Shown here: piece after piece, positions 17,246 to 26,292 of the stretch
How the letters are laid out: the number at the start of each line of letters is the position of its first letter
Numbering within the stretch: position 1 is the first letter of the stretch
The notes under the pieces: model-generated
The model's database searches: none
What the model was told of the DNA's origin: nothing
The model's input: only the letters and a program-made list of their open reading frames with translations
Translations under genes and position numbers: made by a program
Origin: Snowella sp.
GTDB taxonomy: Bacteria > Cyanobacteriota > Cyanobacteriia > Cyanobacteriales > Microcystaceae
DNA: 36,438 nt
Reading direction: 5' to 3'
NCBI GenBank assembly: GCA_003249095.1
Contig: QBMS01000029.1
Coordinates: 1 to 36,438 of the forward strand

Positions 17246-18781
17246 ATGACCTTAACCGAAATATTGCTTTCCCAACTTCAGAATCATTCCCTCGAAAATC
17301 TGCGCCAAATGGATCGGCGTTGGTATGATTTACGCAATGAAAATGCTACGCCCTCAACGGTAATTAATCAATCTTCAGAAAACCTCGGCAATCTAGAGTT
17401 TGATTTAGTTTTTTGTGGAGGAACATTAGGAATTTTACTAGCAACTGCTCTACAAAGAAAAGGCTGGAAAGTTGCCCTGATTGAGCGGGGGATTTTGCGG
17501 GGTAGAGAACAAGAATGGAATATTTCTCGTCATGAACTAACAGTATTTCTAGCATTAGATTTATTAACAGAAGCAGAACTGGAGCAGGCGATCGCAACGG
17601 AATATAATCCCGCCAGAATTAGTTTTTTTGAAGGATACGAATTGTGGGTAAAAGATGTTTTAAATATTGGCGTTGATCCGATCTATTTATTAGAAACTTT
17701 AAAGCAAAAATTTATCACCTCAGGGGGTAAATTATTAGAAAATACAGCCTTTAAAAGTGCAACAATTTGTCCCGATGGAGTCGTGATTGATATCGGTACG
17801 GCCAAATTAACCAGTCGTTTATTGATTGATGGAATGGGTCATTTCTCCCCCATTGTTCAACAAATTCGTAACGGACAAAAACCCGACGGTGTTTGTTTAG
17901 TGGTGGGCAGTTGTGCTAAAAATTATCCCCAAAATGAAACAGGAGATTTGATCGCGACAGTTACGCCTATTTTGAATCAGTGTCAATATTTTTGGGAAGC
18001 TTTTCCTGCCAGGGATGGACGTACAACCTATTTATTTACCTATCTCGATACTCACCGCGATCGCTTTAGTTTAGAATTTTTTATGGAAGAGTATTTCAGA
18101 TTATTACCAACCTATCAAAATTGCGAATTAGAACCGCTTAAATTTGAACGATTTCTCTGGGGATTCTTTCCTGCCTATCGAAACAGTCCTTTAAAAATTC
18201 CCTATGCTCGGTTATTGGCGATCGGAGACAGTGCGGGCGGACAATCTCCTGTCAGTTTTGGAGGATTTGGAGCGATGGTTAGACATTTAAAACGCTTAAC
18301 AGAGGGCATTGATGAAGCGTTAAATAGTGATAGTTTAAATCCCAAGGAATTAGCGTTACTCCAACCCTATCAACCGAATATTTCTGTCACTTGGCTCTTT
18401 CAAAAGACCATGAGTGTGGGCATGGATCAAACCTATAAACCCAATCAAATTAACGATTTAATGAGTGGAGTTTTTCAAGTTATGGATCGGTTAGGAGATG
18501 ATGTTTTAAAACCGTTTTTACAGGATGTGATTCAATTTTCGGCTTTGTCTAAAACCTTACCCCTAGTGAATCCAGGCTTAGTATTACCCCTTTTGCCCCA
18601 GGTCGGTTTAAATCCTTTAATTGATTGGAGTTTTCATTATTTAACGCTTGCGGCCTATAGTGGTCTTTATCCCTTGGCAAAATCCTTGGAACCATTCACG
18701 AAAAATTTTAGTCCACAGCAACACTATTACTATCAACGTTGCTTAGAAGCTTGGCAGTATGGCTCAGGAGGAGATTATTGA
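17246..18781 (+). CDS. cruP: CruP-type lycopene cyclase paralogue (FAD-dependent)
   Basis: This 511-residue flavoprotein belongs to the CruA/CruP branch of lycopene cyclases. The N-terminal dinucleotide fold is FDLVFCGGTLGILLATALQ, followed by VALIERG (residues 52-82). The C-terminal FAD-contact motif, near residues 326-342, is AIGDSAGGQSPVSFGGFG followed by AMVRHLKRL. The tail PYQPNISVTWLFQKTMSVG is typical of CruP. The shorter length and the QSPVSFGGFG form favour CruP over CruA. In plants CruP has been linked to lowering beta-carotene epoxide under oxidative stress; its reaction in cyanobacteria is unsettled. The stop overlaps the start of the SirB1-family gene (TGATG), so translation is coupled. 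Confidence 0.72.
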   Translation: MTLTEILLSQLQNHSLENLRQMDRRWYDLRNENATPSTVINQSSENLGNLEFDLVFCGGTLGILLATALQRKGWKVALIERGILRGREQEWNISRHELTVFLALDLLTEAELEQAIATEYNPARISFFEGYELWVKDVLNIGVDPIYLLETLKQKFITSGGKLLENTAFKSATICPDGVVIDIGTAKLTSRLLIDGMGHFSPIVQQIRNGQKPDGVCLVVGSCAKNYPQNETGDLIATVTPILNQCQYFWEAFPARDGRTTYLFTYLDTHRDRFSLEFFMEEYFRLLPTYQNCELEPLKFERFLWGFFPAYRNSPLKIPYARLLAIGDSAGGQSPVSFGGFGAMVRHLKRLTEGIDEALNSDSLNPKELALLQPYQPNISVTWLFQKTMSVGMDQTYKPNQINDLMSGVFQVMDRLGDDVLKPFLQDVIQFSALSKTLPLVNPGLVLPLLPQVGLNPLIDWSFHYLTLAAYSGLYPLAKSLEPFTKNFSPQQHYYYQRCLEAWQYGSGGDY

Positions 18782-19581
18782 TGAAGGCATTTGTTTTAGA
18801 GGTTAATCAACCCGATGATCAAATTAGTTTAGCTAAAGCGAATTTATTTTTTGCCCAGACTCAATATCCTGAGCTTAATCCTGATATTTATCTAAATCAA
18901 TTGGATGCGATCGCGTCTGTTTTACGAGATAGACTTCCTGAGAATTCCTATCCTTTAAAAATCATTCAAACGATTAATCAATATTTATTTGAAGAATTAA
19001 GATTTACAGGCAATACTCGTGATTATTATGATCCCCGTAATAGTTATTTGAATGAAGTTCTAGATCGTAAACTGGGCATTCCCCTTAGTTTATCAATTCT
19101 TTATTTAGAAATTGCCCAACGCCTGAATTTTCCAATGGTGGGAATCGGGATGCCTGGTCATTTTTTGATTCGTCCCAATTTTGAAGATGCGGGAATTTTT
19201 GTCGATGCTTTTAATCAGGGAGAAATTTTATTTCCAGAGGATTGCGAAACCCGATTACAACAGGTTTATCAACAGCCTGTCAAATTAGAGCCAGCTTTTT
19301 TAGCCCCCATTAGTAATCGACAAATTTTAGTCCGAATGCTCACGAATTTAAAATTTATTTATGTGAATCATAATCACTATGAAAAAGCCCTTCAGGTAAT
19401 TAATTCATTGTTAATCCTCTTGCCAGACTCGGAAACAGAGCTACGCGATCGCGGTTTACTTTATTATCAAATGGGAGACGGGGAACACGCCATTGTGGAT
19501 CTAGAAACCTATCTACAACTGTCACCCAATGCCCAGGACGCACCCGCGATTTACCAATTGCTAGAGCAAATTCGATCCTAA
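18781..19581 (+). CDS. SirB1 family protein (transglutaminase-like plus TPR)
   Basis: This 266-residue protein matches the SirB1/UPF0162 family. The N-terminal part is transglutaminase-like, with YYDPRNSYLNEVLDRKLG, then IPLSLSILYLEIAQRL, GMPGHFLIRP, and FVDAFNQGE. The C-terminal part has tetratricopeptide-like helices (NLKFIYVNHNHYEKALQVIN, DRGLLYYQMG). The catalytic Cys of true transglutaminases is absent from the aligned SLSILY helix, so it is probably non-enzymatic. The start is the ATG at 18781, which shares its A with the cruP stop codon; an upstream frame into cruP is a read-through shadow. The SirB1 role in cyanobacteria is unknown. The tight overlap with cruP suggests the two products are made in fixed proportion. 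Confidence 0.85.
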   Translation: MKAFVLEVNQPDDQISLAKANLFFAQTQYPELNPDIYLNQLDAIASVLRDRLPENSYPLKIIQTINQYLFEELRFTGNTRDYYDPRNSYLNEVLDRKLGIPLSLSILYLEIAQRLNFPMVGIGMPGHFLIRPNFEDAGIFVDAFNQGEILFPEDCETRLQQVYQQPVKLEPAFLAPISNRQILVRMLTNLKFIYVNHNHYEKALQVINSLLILLPDSETELRDRGLLYYQMGDGEHAIVDLETYLQLSPNAQDAPAIYQLLEQIRS

Positions 19582-19605
19582 AATAGATGGCTGTTAAAAA
19601 GATAG

Positions 19606-19656
19606 AATCCCCCCGTCCTACGGACACCCCCCTTATCAAGGGGGGCAGGGGGGATC
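19606..19656. repeat. Nested G/C hairpin repeat
   Basis: An inner perfect hairpin, CCCCCCTT / AAGGGGGG with an ATC loop (19627-19645), sits inside an outer pairing of AATCCCCCC with GGGGGGAT. Nested poly-C/poly-G repeats of this type are dispersed in many cyanobacterial genomes. It follows the SirB1 stop by about 25 bp and could also act as a transcript-end structure, though no T-run follows. The rest of the 250-bp gap to 19832 shows nothing further. Confidence 0.6.
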
Positions 19657-19831
19657 GAGGGCAAAATGGATTGTCAGTTTAATTTTAACCAGCTACTTAG
19701 TTGTTACTAATTTAAAGAGAATCACTGATTGAAAGTGCGTCAGAATTGGGGAATTTAGGGTGCAAAAAAAGATTATTGTGATCATCATTATCTACAGAGT
19801 AAGATGGTTTTGACCTAGTTTTAAACGTCAA

Positions 19832-20770
19832 ATGTTTTTTAGCATCGTCATTCCCACCTATAATCGCCAGCCAATTTTAGAAAAATGCCTGAGAGCCTTA
19901 GAGAATCAACGGTTAACCGATCACACGGTCGAAAACTATGAAGTCGTTGTGGTTGATGACGGCTCTACCGATGGAACGTTGACATGGTTAAACGCTCACC
20001 AAGCAGAATTTCCCCACGTTGTTACCTATGAACAAAATCATCAAGGCCCTTCGGCGGCTCGAAATTTGGGCGTTCAGCAGGCCCAGGGCGATACGATCAT
20101 TTTTATTGATAGCGATCTGGTGGTGACGGAGCAGTTTTTACAGTCCCATGCAACGGCTTTACAAACAGAAGAAAAAGCCCTTAATAGCGATCGCCTCTTT
20201 ACCTACGGAGCGGTGATTAATACTTGTAATTTTGAAAATCCGACGGCGGAACCCTATAAAATTACTGATTTTTCGGCGGCTTACTTTGCAACGGGCAATG
20301 TGGCGATCGCGAAAAAATGGCTAGAACAAGCAGGTTTATTTGATACCCGATTTCAACTTTATGGCTGGGAAGACCTAGAATTAGGCGTTAGATTAAAGGA
20401 ATTACGGCTAAAGCTGGTCAAATGTCCCGCCGCCGTTGGTTATCATTGGCATCCTCCCTTTACCCTAGAGCAAATCCCCAAATTAATCGACCAGGAAATC
20501 CAACGAGGACGGATGGGAGTCTTATTTTATCAAAAACATCCCACCTGGGAAGTGCGTTTGATGATACAAATGACCTGGTTACATCGGGTATTATGGGGGC
20601 TACTTTCCCTGGGAGGAACCCTCAATGAACGAACCCTCGCTCCCCTTTTACAATGGTTGATTAACCAGAAGCGGCCCCAACTTGCCCTAGAAATCGCCCG
20701 CATTTTTCTCAATTGGTATAACGTTCAGGGGGTTTATGCCGCCTACCGAGAAAGCCAATCTGAAGCCTAA
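19832..20770 (+). CDS. Glycosyltransferase family 2
   Basis: This 312-residue GT2 enzyme has no membrane anchor at its N-terminus. It carries SIVIPTYNRQPILEKCL (residues 4-20), the nucleotide-binding VVVVDDGSTDGTL, HQGPSAARNLGV, and IIFIDSDLV as the metal-binding DxD. The catalytic-base region is YGWEDLELGVRLKEL. The E-D pair in GWEDLELG is typical of GalNAc-type GT2 families. A C-terminal helical part with a modest hydrophobic segment (LHRVLWGLLSLGG) may associate with membranes. Donor and acceptor cannot be assigned. It stands alone, with about 250-bp gaps on both sides. Confidence 0.85.
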   Translation: MFFSIVIPTYNRQPILEKCLRALENQRLTDHTVENYEVVVVDDGSTDGTLTWLNAHQAEFPHVVTYEQNHQGPSAARNLGVQQAQGDTIIFIDSDLVVTEQFLQSHATALQTEEKALNSDRLFTYGAVINTCNFENPTAEPYKITDFSAAYFATGNVAIAKKWLEQAGLFDTRFQLYGWEDLELGVRLKELRLKLVKCPAAVGYHWHPPFTLEQIPKLIDQEIQRGRMGVLFYQKHPTWEVRLMIQMTWLHRVLWGLLSLGGTLNERTLAPLLQWLINQKRPQLALEIARIFLNWYNVQGVYAAYRESQSEA

Positions 20771-21018
20771 ATTGAGGGAGTGACTGTCATTAAATTCTAA
20801 AAACCCTAGAAATTTGTGGCTGTTTCTGGCTCTCTCTCCCAAAAAATACCGCGATAAAAATAAAGATTTTGTTAAATATTCCTAATATTTTCAATAAAAT
20901 CTGGACGAAATATGGAAAATAGAGGGGAGTTGATGCTAACTTAATTTTAGTTTTGGGGCATATTAGGTTTATCGTCATTTTTAATTATCATTTTGGAGAC
21001 ATCTGGAGATTTTTTTTT

Positions 21019-23115
21019 ATGCCATTTATATTCGGACTAATTGGTCTATTAATCGGCGGTGCGATTGCTTATTTCTTTTTCCAAAATAAATTACAGCAGA
21101 TCCAGCGTAAACTCGAAAGTTCAGAAAAAAAATTGGAACGGGCGAATCGGGCCCTTGAAGACACTGAATCCCTGCGATCGCAACAGTCCATCCACGCCCA
21201 GGAACTCCAAAATGCTCGCCAACAACTCCAATCCGTCGAGGCTTCCTATCAGGGGCAACTCCGTAATTTAGAGGAGTCCTATGAGTTGCAATTACAAGAG
21301 GCTGAAAAACTCCAGGGAAATCCTGCTGCCCTCGCCGATTCCCAAGACCGCACTAGACAAATTGAGCAATCCTATCAAGCTCAGATTCAGGAATTACAAG
21401 CCAATCATCACAACGAAAAAGTCGCGATCGAGCAATCCTACCAAGCTCAAATCCGAGAATTACAACAATCCTATCAACAATCCCTAGAAGAACTTCAACA
21501 AACTCCTCCTGTTCAAGCGTTTGACACTTCCTCTCCGACTTCTTCCGAAACAACTGAATCTGGTGGTTGGCAAGGAGCCGCAATGGGAGCCGCCGCGATC
21601 GCAGGGGCCGCAGGGTTAGCGGGTTGGGCAACCTCTAATTTTCTTGATCGGGAAGAGGAAGAAAACCCCGTTGTAGAAGAATCGCCTGTTATAGAAGAAT
21701 CGCCCGTTATAGAAGAAATCAGTGAAGAAAGCGTTGCCGAATCTCCTTTTGAAGTCAGTGAAGAAACCCCCGCAGAAAATTGGGCAGATCAACCCCTAGC
21801 AGAAGAAGTTGCGATCGACTCTGAAATGATGGGCTGGACAGAAACTCCTCCAGCTATTGAAGAACCTGTTGCCGAATTTCCCTTTGAAATCAGTGAAGAA
21901 ACTCCCGCAGAAAATTGGGCCGATCAACCCCTAGCAGAAGAAGTTGCGACAGAATCTGAAATGATGGGCTGGACAGAAACTCCCCCAGCTATCGAAGAAA
22001 TTACCGAAGAACTGGTTGCCGAATCTCCCTTTGAAATCCCTGAAGAAACTCCCGAAGACAATTGGGCCGATGCTTCCTTGGGAGAAGATCTCCTAGACGG
22101 AGCAGATCTATCCAGTTGGACAAATGACGAACCCGCACCTGTTTCCGAAGAAATTACCGAGGAACTCGTTGCCGAATCTCCCTTTGAAATCCCTGAAGAA
22201 ACTCCCGAAGACAATTGGGCTGATGCTTCCTTGGGAGAAGATCTTCTGGATGGAGCAGATCTATCCAGTTGGACAAATGCCGAACCCGCGCCTGTTTCCG
22301 AAGAAATTACCGAGGAACTTGTTGCCGAATCTTCCCTTGAAATCTCTGAAGAAAGTCCCGAAGACAATTGGGCTGATGCTTCCTTGGGAGAAGAGCTTTT
22401 GGGCGGAACAGAATTAGCCAGTTGGACAGAAACCGAATCCCCCCAATTGTTAGAAGAACCGATTCAGTCCCTAGAGGAAACGGTTGAAACTCCTGATACT
22501 TCTTTAGATTTAAGGGATTTAAGCGAAGATTTTGATTCACCCATAGAAGCTGAATTGCCTTCCTTTGAAAATGAAGACGCTTTGTTAGAGACCTCGACGG
22601 ACTCTGAACTAGATTTTCTTTCTATGTTGCAAACAGAGGAAACCTCCCTGGATGAAGCCGAAGAACTTTCTTCCTTTATGGACACGGAAGATCCCGCTTT
22701 GCCCGATTTTTTGGGGGAAGAGACCCTGAACGATGATCTTCAACTATTGGATATGTTTCCGCCAGAAACTGGAGATTTAGCCAATATGTCTGAAACCTTG
22801 GCGGGTGAAGAGAATGCGCCTTTCATCAATTTTTTTGATTCGGAAGCCGACAAATCCGATCTTGAGTTTTTAGAAATGCTGAAAACGGATGATGATAATC
22901 TCAACCGTTTAGGATCGAATGAATCCGATGATTTATTCGGAGATTTATTTACTCCCGATGATTCCGCCTCATCTGATATCAATGAGCTATTTGATTCGGT
23001 GGATAGTCAAGCCCCGAAAGCGAGCCAAGAGGGATTAGAAGAGTTGTTTGGAGATGATTCACTCTCCTTCGATAATTGGGATCTACCTAGTTCTGAAAAG
23101 TCTTCTTCTGACTAA
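21019..23115 (+). CDS. Acidic, repeat-rich membrane-anchored protein
   Basis: I do not recognise this 698-residue protein. The ATG at 21019 is preferred, with GGAG about 10 nt upstream; the frame is open to 20953. An N-terminal transmembrane helix (FIFGLIGLLIGGAIAYFFF) is followed by a coiled coil (about 22-165) containing repeats of EQSYQAQIxELQ. A Gly/Ala-rich hydrophobic segment (about 183-207) could be a second membrane element. Residues 232-478 are five tandem repeats of 45-51 residues, consensus EEITEELVAESPFEIPEETP then EDNWADASLGEDLL. Units 3 and 4 differ at 8 of 153 bases, 7 of them silent. The remainder is extremely acidic, with LxFLxML-type motifs. A scaffold or binding role is likely; no enzyme motif is seen. 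Confidence 0.65.
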   Translation: MPFIFGLIGLLIGGAIAYFFFQNKLQQIQRKLESSEKKLERANRALEDTESLRSQQSIHAQELQNARQQLQSVEASYQGQLRNLEESYELQLQEAEKLQGNPAALADSQDRTRQIEQSYQAQIQELQANHHNEKVAIEQSYQAQIRELQQSYQQSLEELQQTPPVQAFDTSSPTSSETTESGGWQGAAMGAAAIAGAAGLAGWATSNFLDREEEENPVVEESPVIEESPVIEEISEESVAESPFEVSEETPAENWADQPLAEEVAIDSEMMGWTETPPAIEEPVAEFPFEISEETPAENWADQPLAEEVATESEMMGWTETPPAIEEITEELVAESPFEIPEETPEDNWADASLGEDLLDGADLSSWTNDEPAPVSEEITEELVAESPFEIPEETPEDNWADASLGEDLLDGADLSSWTNAEPAPVSEEITEELVAESSLEISEESPEDNWADASLGEELLGGTELASWTETESPQLLEEPIQSLEETVETPDTSLDLRDLSEDFDSPIEAELPSFENEDALLETSTDSELDFLSMLQTEETSLDEAEELSSFMDTEDPALPDFLGEETLNDDLQLLDMFPPETGDLANMSETLAGEENAPFINFFDSEADKSDLEFLEMLKTDDDNLNRLGSNESDDLFGDLFTPDDSASSDINELFDSVDSQAPKASQEGLEELFGDDSLSFDNWDLPSSEKSSSD
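21712..22452 (+). repeat. Five coding tandem repeats of about 150 bp
   Basis: The units are 21712-21858, 21859-21993, 21994-22146, 22147-22299 and 22300-22452. The last three are each exactly 153 bp. Units 1 and 2 resemble each other more than the rest (both contain AENWADQPLAEEVA and MMGWTETPPA), suggesting two separate rounds of duplication. Confidence 0.85.
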
Positions 23116-23137
23116 AATTCTCTTTGTCATCTAGATG

Positions 23138-23177
23138 TTTTAGACGGTCTAACACTGGGGCTGTCTAAAATATTTTT
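23138..23177 (+). terminator. Probable terminator after the acidic repeat protein
   Basis: TTTTAGAC (23138-23145) and GTCTAAAA (23163-23170) form an 8-bp stem with a 17-nt loop, followed by TATTTTTTT. It lies 23 bp after the stop codon and separates this gene from frmA. Confidence 0.6.
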
Positions 23178-23181
23178 TTAA

Positions 23182-24330
<1,149 letters not shown>

Positions 24331-24677
24331 TTTAGAATAATTTCTCTCTTTGCATGAAGATATACGTGATCGCTGATATTGTGGGAAGCGTTTCTTCGTT
24401 GCTGAAAAGTTTTCAGGGAAGCGAGGAGTTTACAAAATAGTACATTTTAAGTTCTGGGGGATGATATAAAGATAAATGTTTAACAGAATCCGTATTTGGC
24501 GTGATACATGAAAAGTTTCCGTATAATCTATAGTTAGCTACTTCAGCCCTGGGCCAGAACAATTACGTTTTAGATTGCAGAATCGTAAGCGTTGTTATTG
24601 GCAATGAGTTAAGCTTCTAGATAAAGCTAGTCCTAACATACCTACATCAATACTCCTCTTTCCCATAGGGATTGAAT
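24331..24677. other. Intergenic region before the TIR-Mrr gene
   Basis: This 347-bp AT-rich gap has no HIP1 site, no convincing reading frame and no RNA gene. It should contain the promoter of the TIR-Mrr operon, but I cannot pick out a confident -35/-10 pair. AGGG at 24667-24670, 7 nt before the ATG at 24678, is the ribosome binding site for the next gene. Confidence 0.45.
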
Positions 24678-25544
24678 ATGACCACTCTTGAACCCATTTC
24701 GGAACAAAGACCACAAGTTTTCGTAAGCTACGCAAGTGCAGACAGTATGGATGCAAAAGTAATTGTGGAGGGGTTACGTTCACGGGGTATCAACGTATGG
24801 TTAGATGCAGATGAAATTCGCCCAGGAGATCATTGGGTTGAATCGATTCGCACTGCTATTTCAGCTAGTGCTTATTTTCTGCTTTTATTGTCTAAGCATT
24901 CAGTTCAATCTTCTTGGATGACTCATGAAGTTATATTAAAAGAACTTCAAAGCCGAGATGTTACTTTTCTGCCCGTGCTTTTGGAAGACTGCAATATTCC
25001 TTCACCTCTTGCCGTATATCAATACTTTGATATGAGAAGTGGGGTTGAAGAAAATTTAGGGAAACTTGCAGAGGCTTTAAGATTTACTCCAAAAATTGAT
25101 TTTGAGAAACTATCTGCACAAACTTTTGAGCAACTGGTTGTAGATCTTCTTGAGAAACTCGGCTTTGTTAACTTACAGCCAGAAATACATCCAAGAGACT
25201 CAGGAGTTGATGCTGTGGTTGAGTTCCGACAAAAAGATCCATTTGGTGCTGAAATTCGTGAAGTGTACGCTGTTGAAACTAAATTCTATCGCCATTCTCG
25301 TGCAGGTTTAGAAGCATTAAGACAGTTGGCTGGATATGCTAAAAGTGATCCAAAAATTAACAAAGCACTTCTGGTTACTAATGGAAATCTTACCTCTGTT
25401 GCTCTTGATTGGGTGAATGATGTCCCTAAAGTTATTGGTATTCCGATACGGGTTATTGATGGAACAGAATTGAAGCGGCTTCTCTTACAAAACACTGATT
25501 TAGTCTCTAAATACTTTCCCCCTAGCTTAAGTAATGCTTCATGA
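24678..25544 (+). CDS. TIR domain fused to Mrr-type restriction endonuclease domain
   Basis: This 288-residue protein has two domains. Residues 11-135 are a TIR domain: QVFVSYASAD (betaA/box 1), VWLDADEIRPGDHW, and SKHSVQSSWMTHEV with E84 at the position of the NADase glutamate. Residues 140-285 are a PD-(D/E)XK nuclease of the Mrr_cat type. Its likely active site is E151 (FEQLVVDLLEKLGF), D178 (GVDAVVEF) and E200/K202 (VETKFY), with a following LRQLAGYA helix. There is no N-terminal Mrr winged helix; the TIR domain takes that place. The start at 24678 has AGGG 7 nt upstream and is preferred over the TTG at 24672. The stop overlaps the next gene (ATGA). Restriction or abortive defence is the likely role, by inference. 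Confidence 0.85.
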   Translation: MTTLEPISEQRPQVFVSYASADSMDAKVIVEGLRSRGINVWLDADEIRPGDHWVESIRTAISASAYFLLLLSKHSVQSSWMTHEVILKELQSRDVTFLPVLLEDCNIPSPLAVYQYFDMRSGVEENLGKLAEALRFTPKIDFEKLSAQTFEQLVVDLLEKLGFVNLQPEIHPRDSGVDAVVEFRQKDPFGAEIREVYAVETKFYRHSRAGLEALRQLAGYAKSDPKINKALLVTNGNLTSVALDWVNDVPKVIGIPIRVIDGTELKRLLLQNTDLVSKYFPPSLSNAS

Positions 25545-26080
25545 GCCGAATTACAGATTTGGTTAATCGACTAGATAACTGTCCTGCTGGAGATAGCGGA
25601 TGGCGAAAATTTGAAGACCTCTGTACAGAAATTCTCGAATTTTTATTTGTTCCGCCATTGGTGAGACCCATTGTACAGCCTCGCACATACTCTGGTACAA
25701 ATCGGCGAGATGCTGTATTTCCTAATCGCAATTTCGATGAAAAGCATGGTTGGGGTTTGCTACTCCGAGAATTAGAAGCAAGGATGGTACTATTTGAATT
25801 TAAAAACTATGGAACAACAGATATTGGAAATGAAGAAGTGATTCAAACTAATAATTACTTGACTGAACCTATGGGTAAGCTGGCGATTATGATATGTAGT
25901 AAACTTCCTGGCAATGGTGCTCATATACAGCGAAATACTATATACAGTCGCGATAAGAAAGTGATTCTTTTTATGACTAAAGAACATCTTAAGGAAATGC
26001 TTTTTATCAAAGAACGGGGTGAAGATCCATGCGATTTAATAGTCGATCTTGTTGAAAGATTTTACTTGCAGCATGAATAA
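25541..26080 (+). CDS. PD-(D/E)XK nuclease-like protein paired with TIR-Mrr
   Basis: This 179-residue protein begins inside the stop of the TIR-Mrr gene (ATGA), so the two are co-translated. Its pattern fits a restriction-endonuclease-like core: a helix with GWRKFEDLCTEILEFLF (E25), D57 in TNRRDAVFPN, and E86-x-K88 in LFEFKNY. The following helix and strand are QTNNYLTEPMGKLAIMICSK. It lacks any other recognisable domain, signal peptide or membrane segment. I do not know a named family. It may be a second nuclease, a DNA-recognition subunit or a regulator of the TIR-Mrr protein. Calling it a nuclease rests on motif spacing alone. Confidence 0.7.
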   Translation: MSRITDLVNRLDNCPAGDSGWRKFEDLCTEILEFLFVPPLVRPIVQPRTYSGTNRRDAVFPNRNFDEKHGWGLLLRELEARMVLFEFKNYGTTDIGNEEVIQTNNYLTEPMGKLAIMICSKLPGNGAHIQRNTIYSRDKKVILFMTKEHLKEMLFIKERGEDPCDLIVDLVERFYLQHE

Positions 26081-26113
26081 GCAAACATATCTAATCGGTA
26101 GATCAATAGCTGA

Positions 26114-26292
26114 TTAAGTGTCCAACGTGATCGCCATTTCATTTTTATCACTATGCAAAACAGCCAAATTGTTGAGAGTTGTGGCCACATCAGGCAGAAA
26201 AGAACCAGGATTCTCTGCCGCTAATTCTCTTCTAATCTGCAAAGCCTCTTGGTATTCTTGCTCCGCGATCACTATTTCATTTCTATTAACTC
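26114..26292 (-). pseudogene. Remnant of a tetratricopeptide repeat protein
   Basis: The minus strand encodes about 55 residues ending in a TAA at 26114-26116. It includes NRNEIVIAEQEYQEALQIRR, then ELAAENPGSFLPDVATTLNN and LAVLHSDKNEMAI. This is the kinesin-light-chain-type TPR (TPR_12) unit that occurs in long arrays in cyanobacterial proteins, often with CHAT or NB-ARC domains. No start codon or further repeats are present; upstream it runs into the 3' end of the dipeptidase gene. It is a leftover of a larger gene. The plus-strand frame over the same bases is a shadow. Confidence 0.65.

Noticed and set aside
20953-21018. Longer N-terminus for the acidic repeat protein
   Set aside because: The added 22 residues precede a good ATG with GGAG upstream and a clean transmembrane helix; the extension has no supporting site.
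21924-22367. 147-residue minus-strand frame in the acidic repeat gene
   Set aside because: It is a Ser-rich mirror of the repeat array, open only because the repeat codons on the other strand lack stops.
24352-24438. Short 28-codon plus-strand frame after frmA
   Set aside because: It has no ribosome binding site and no recognisable sequence; chance frame.
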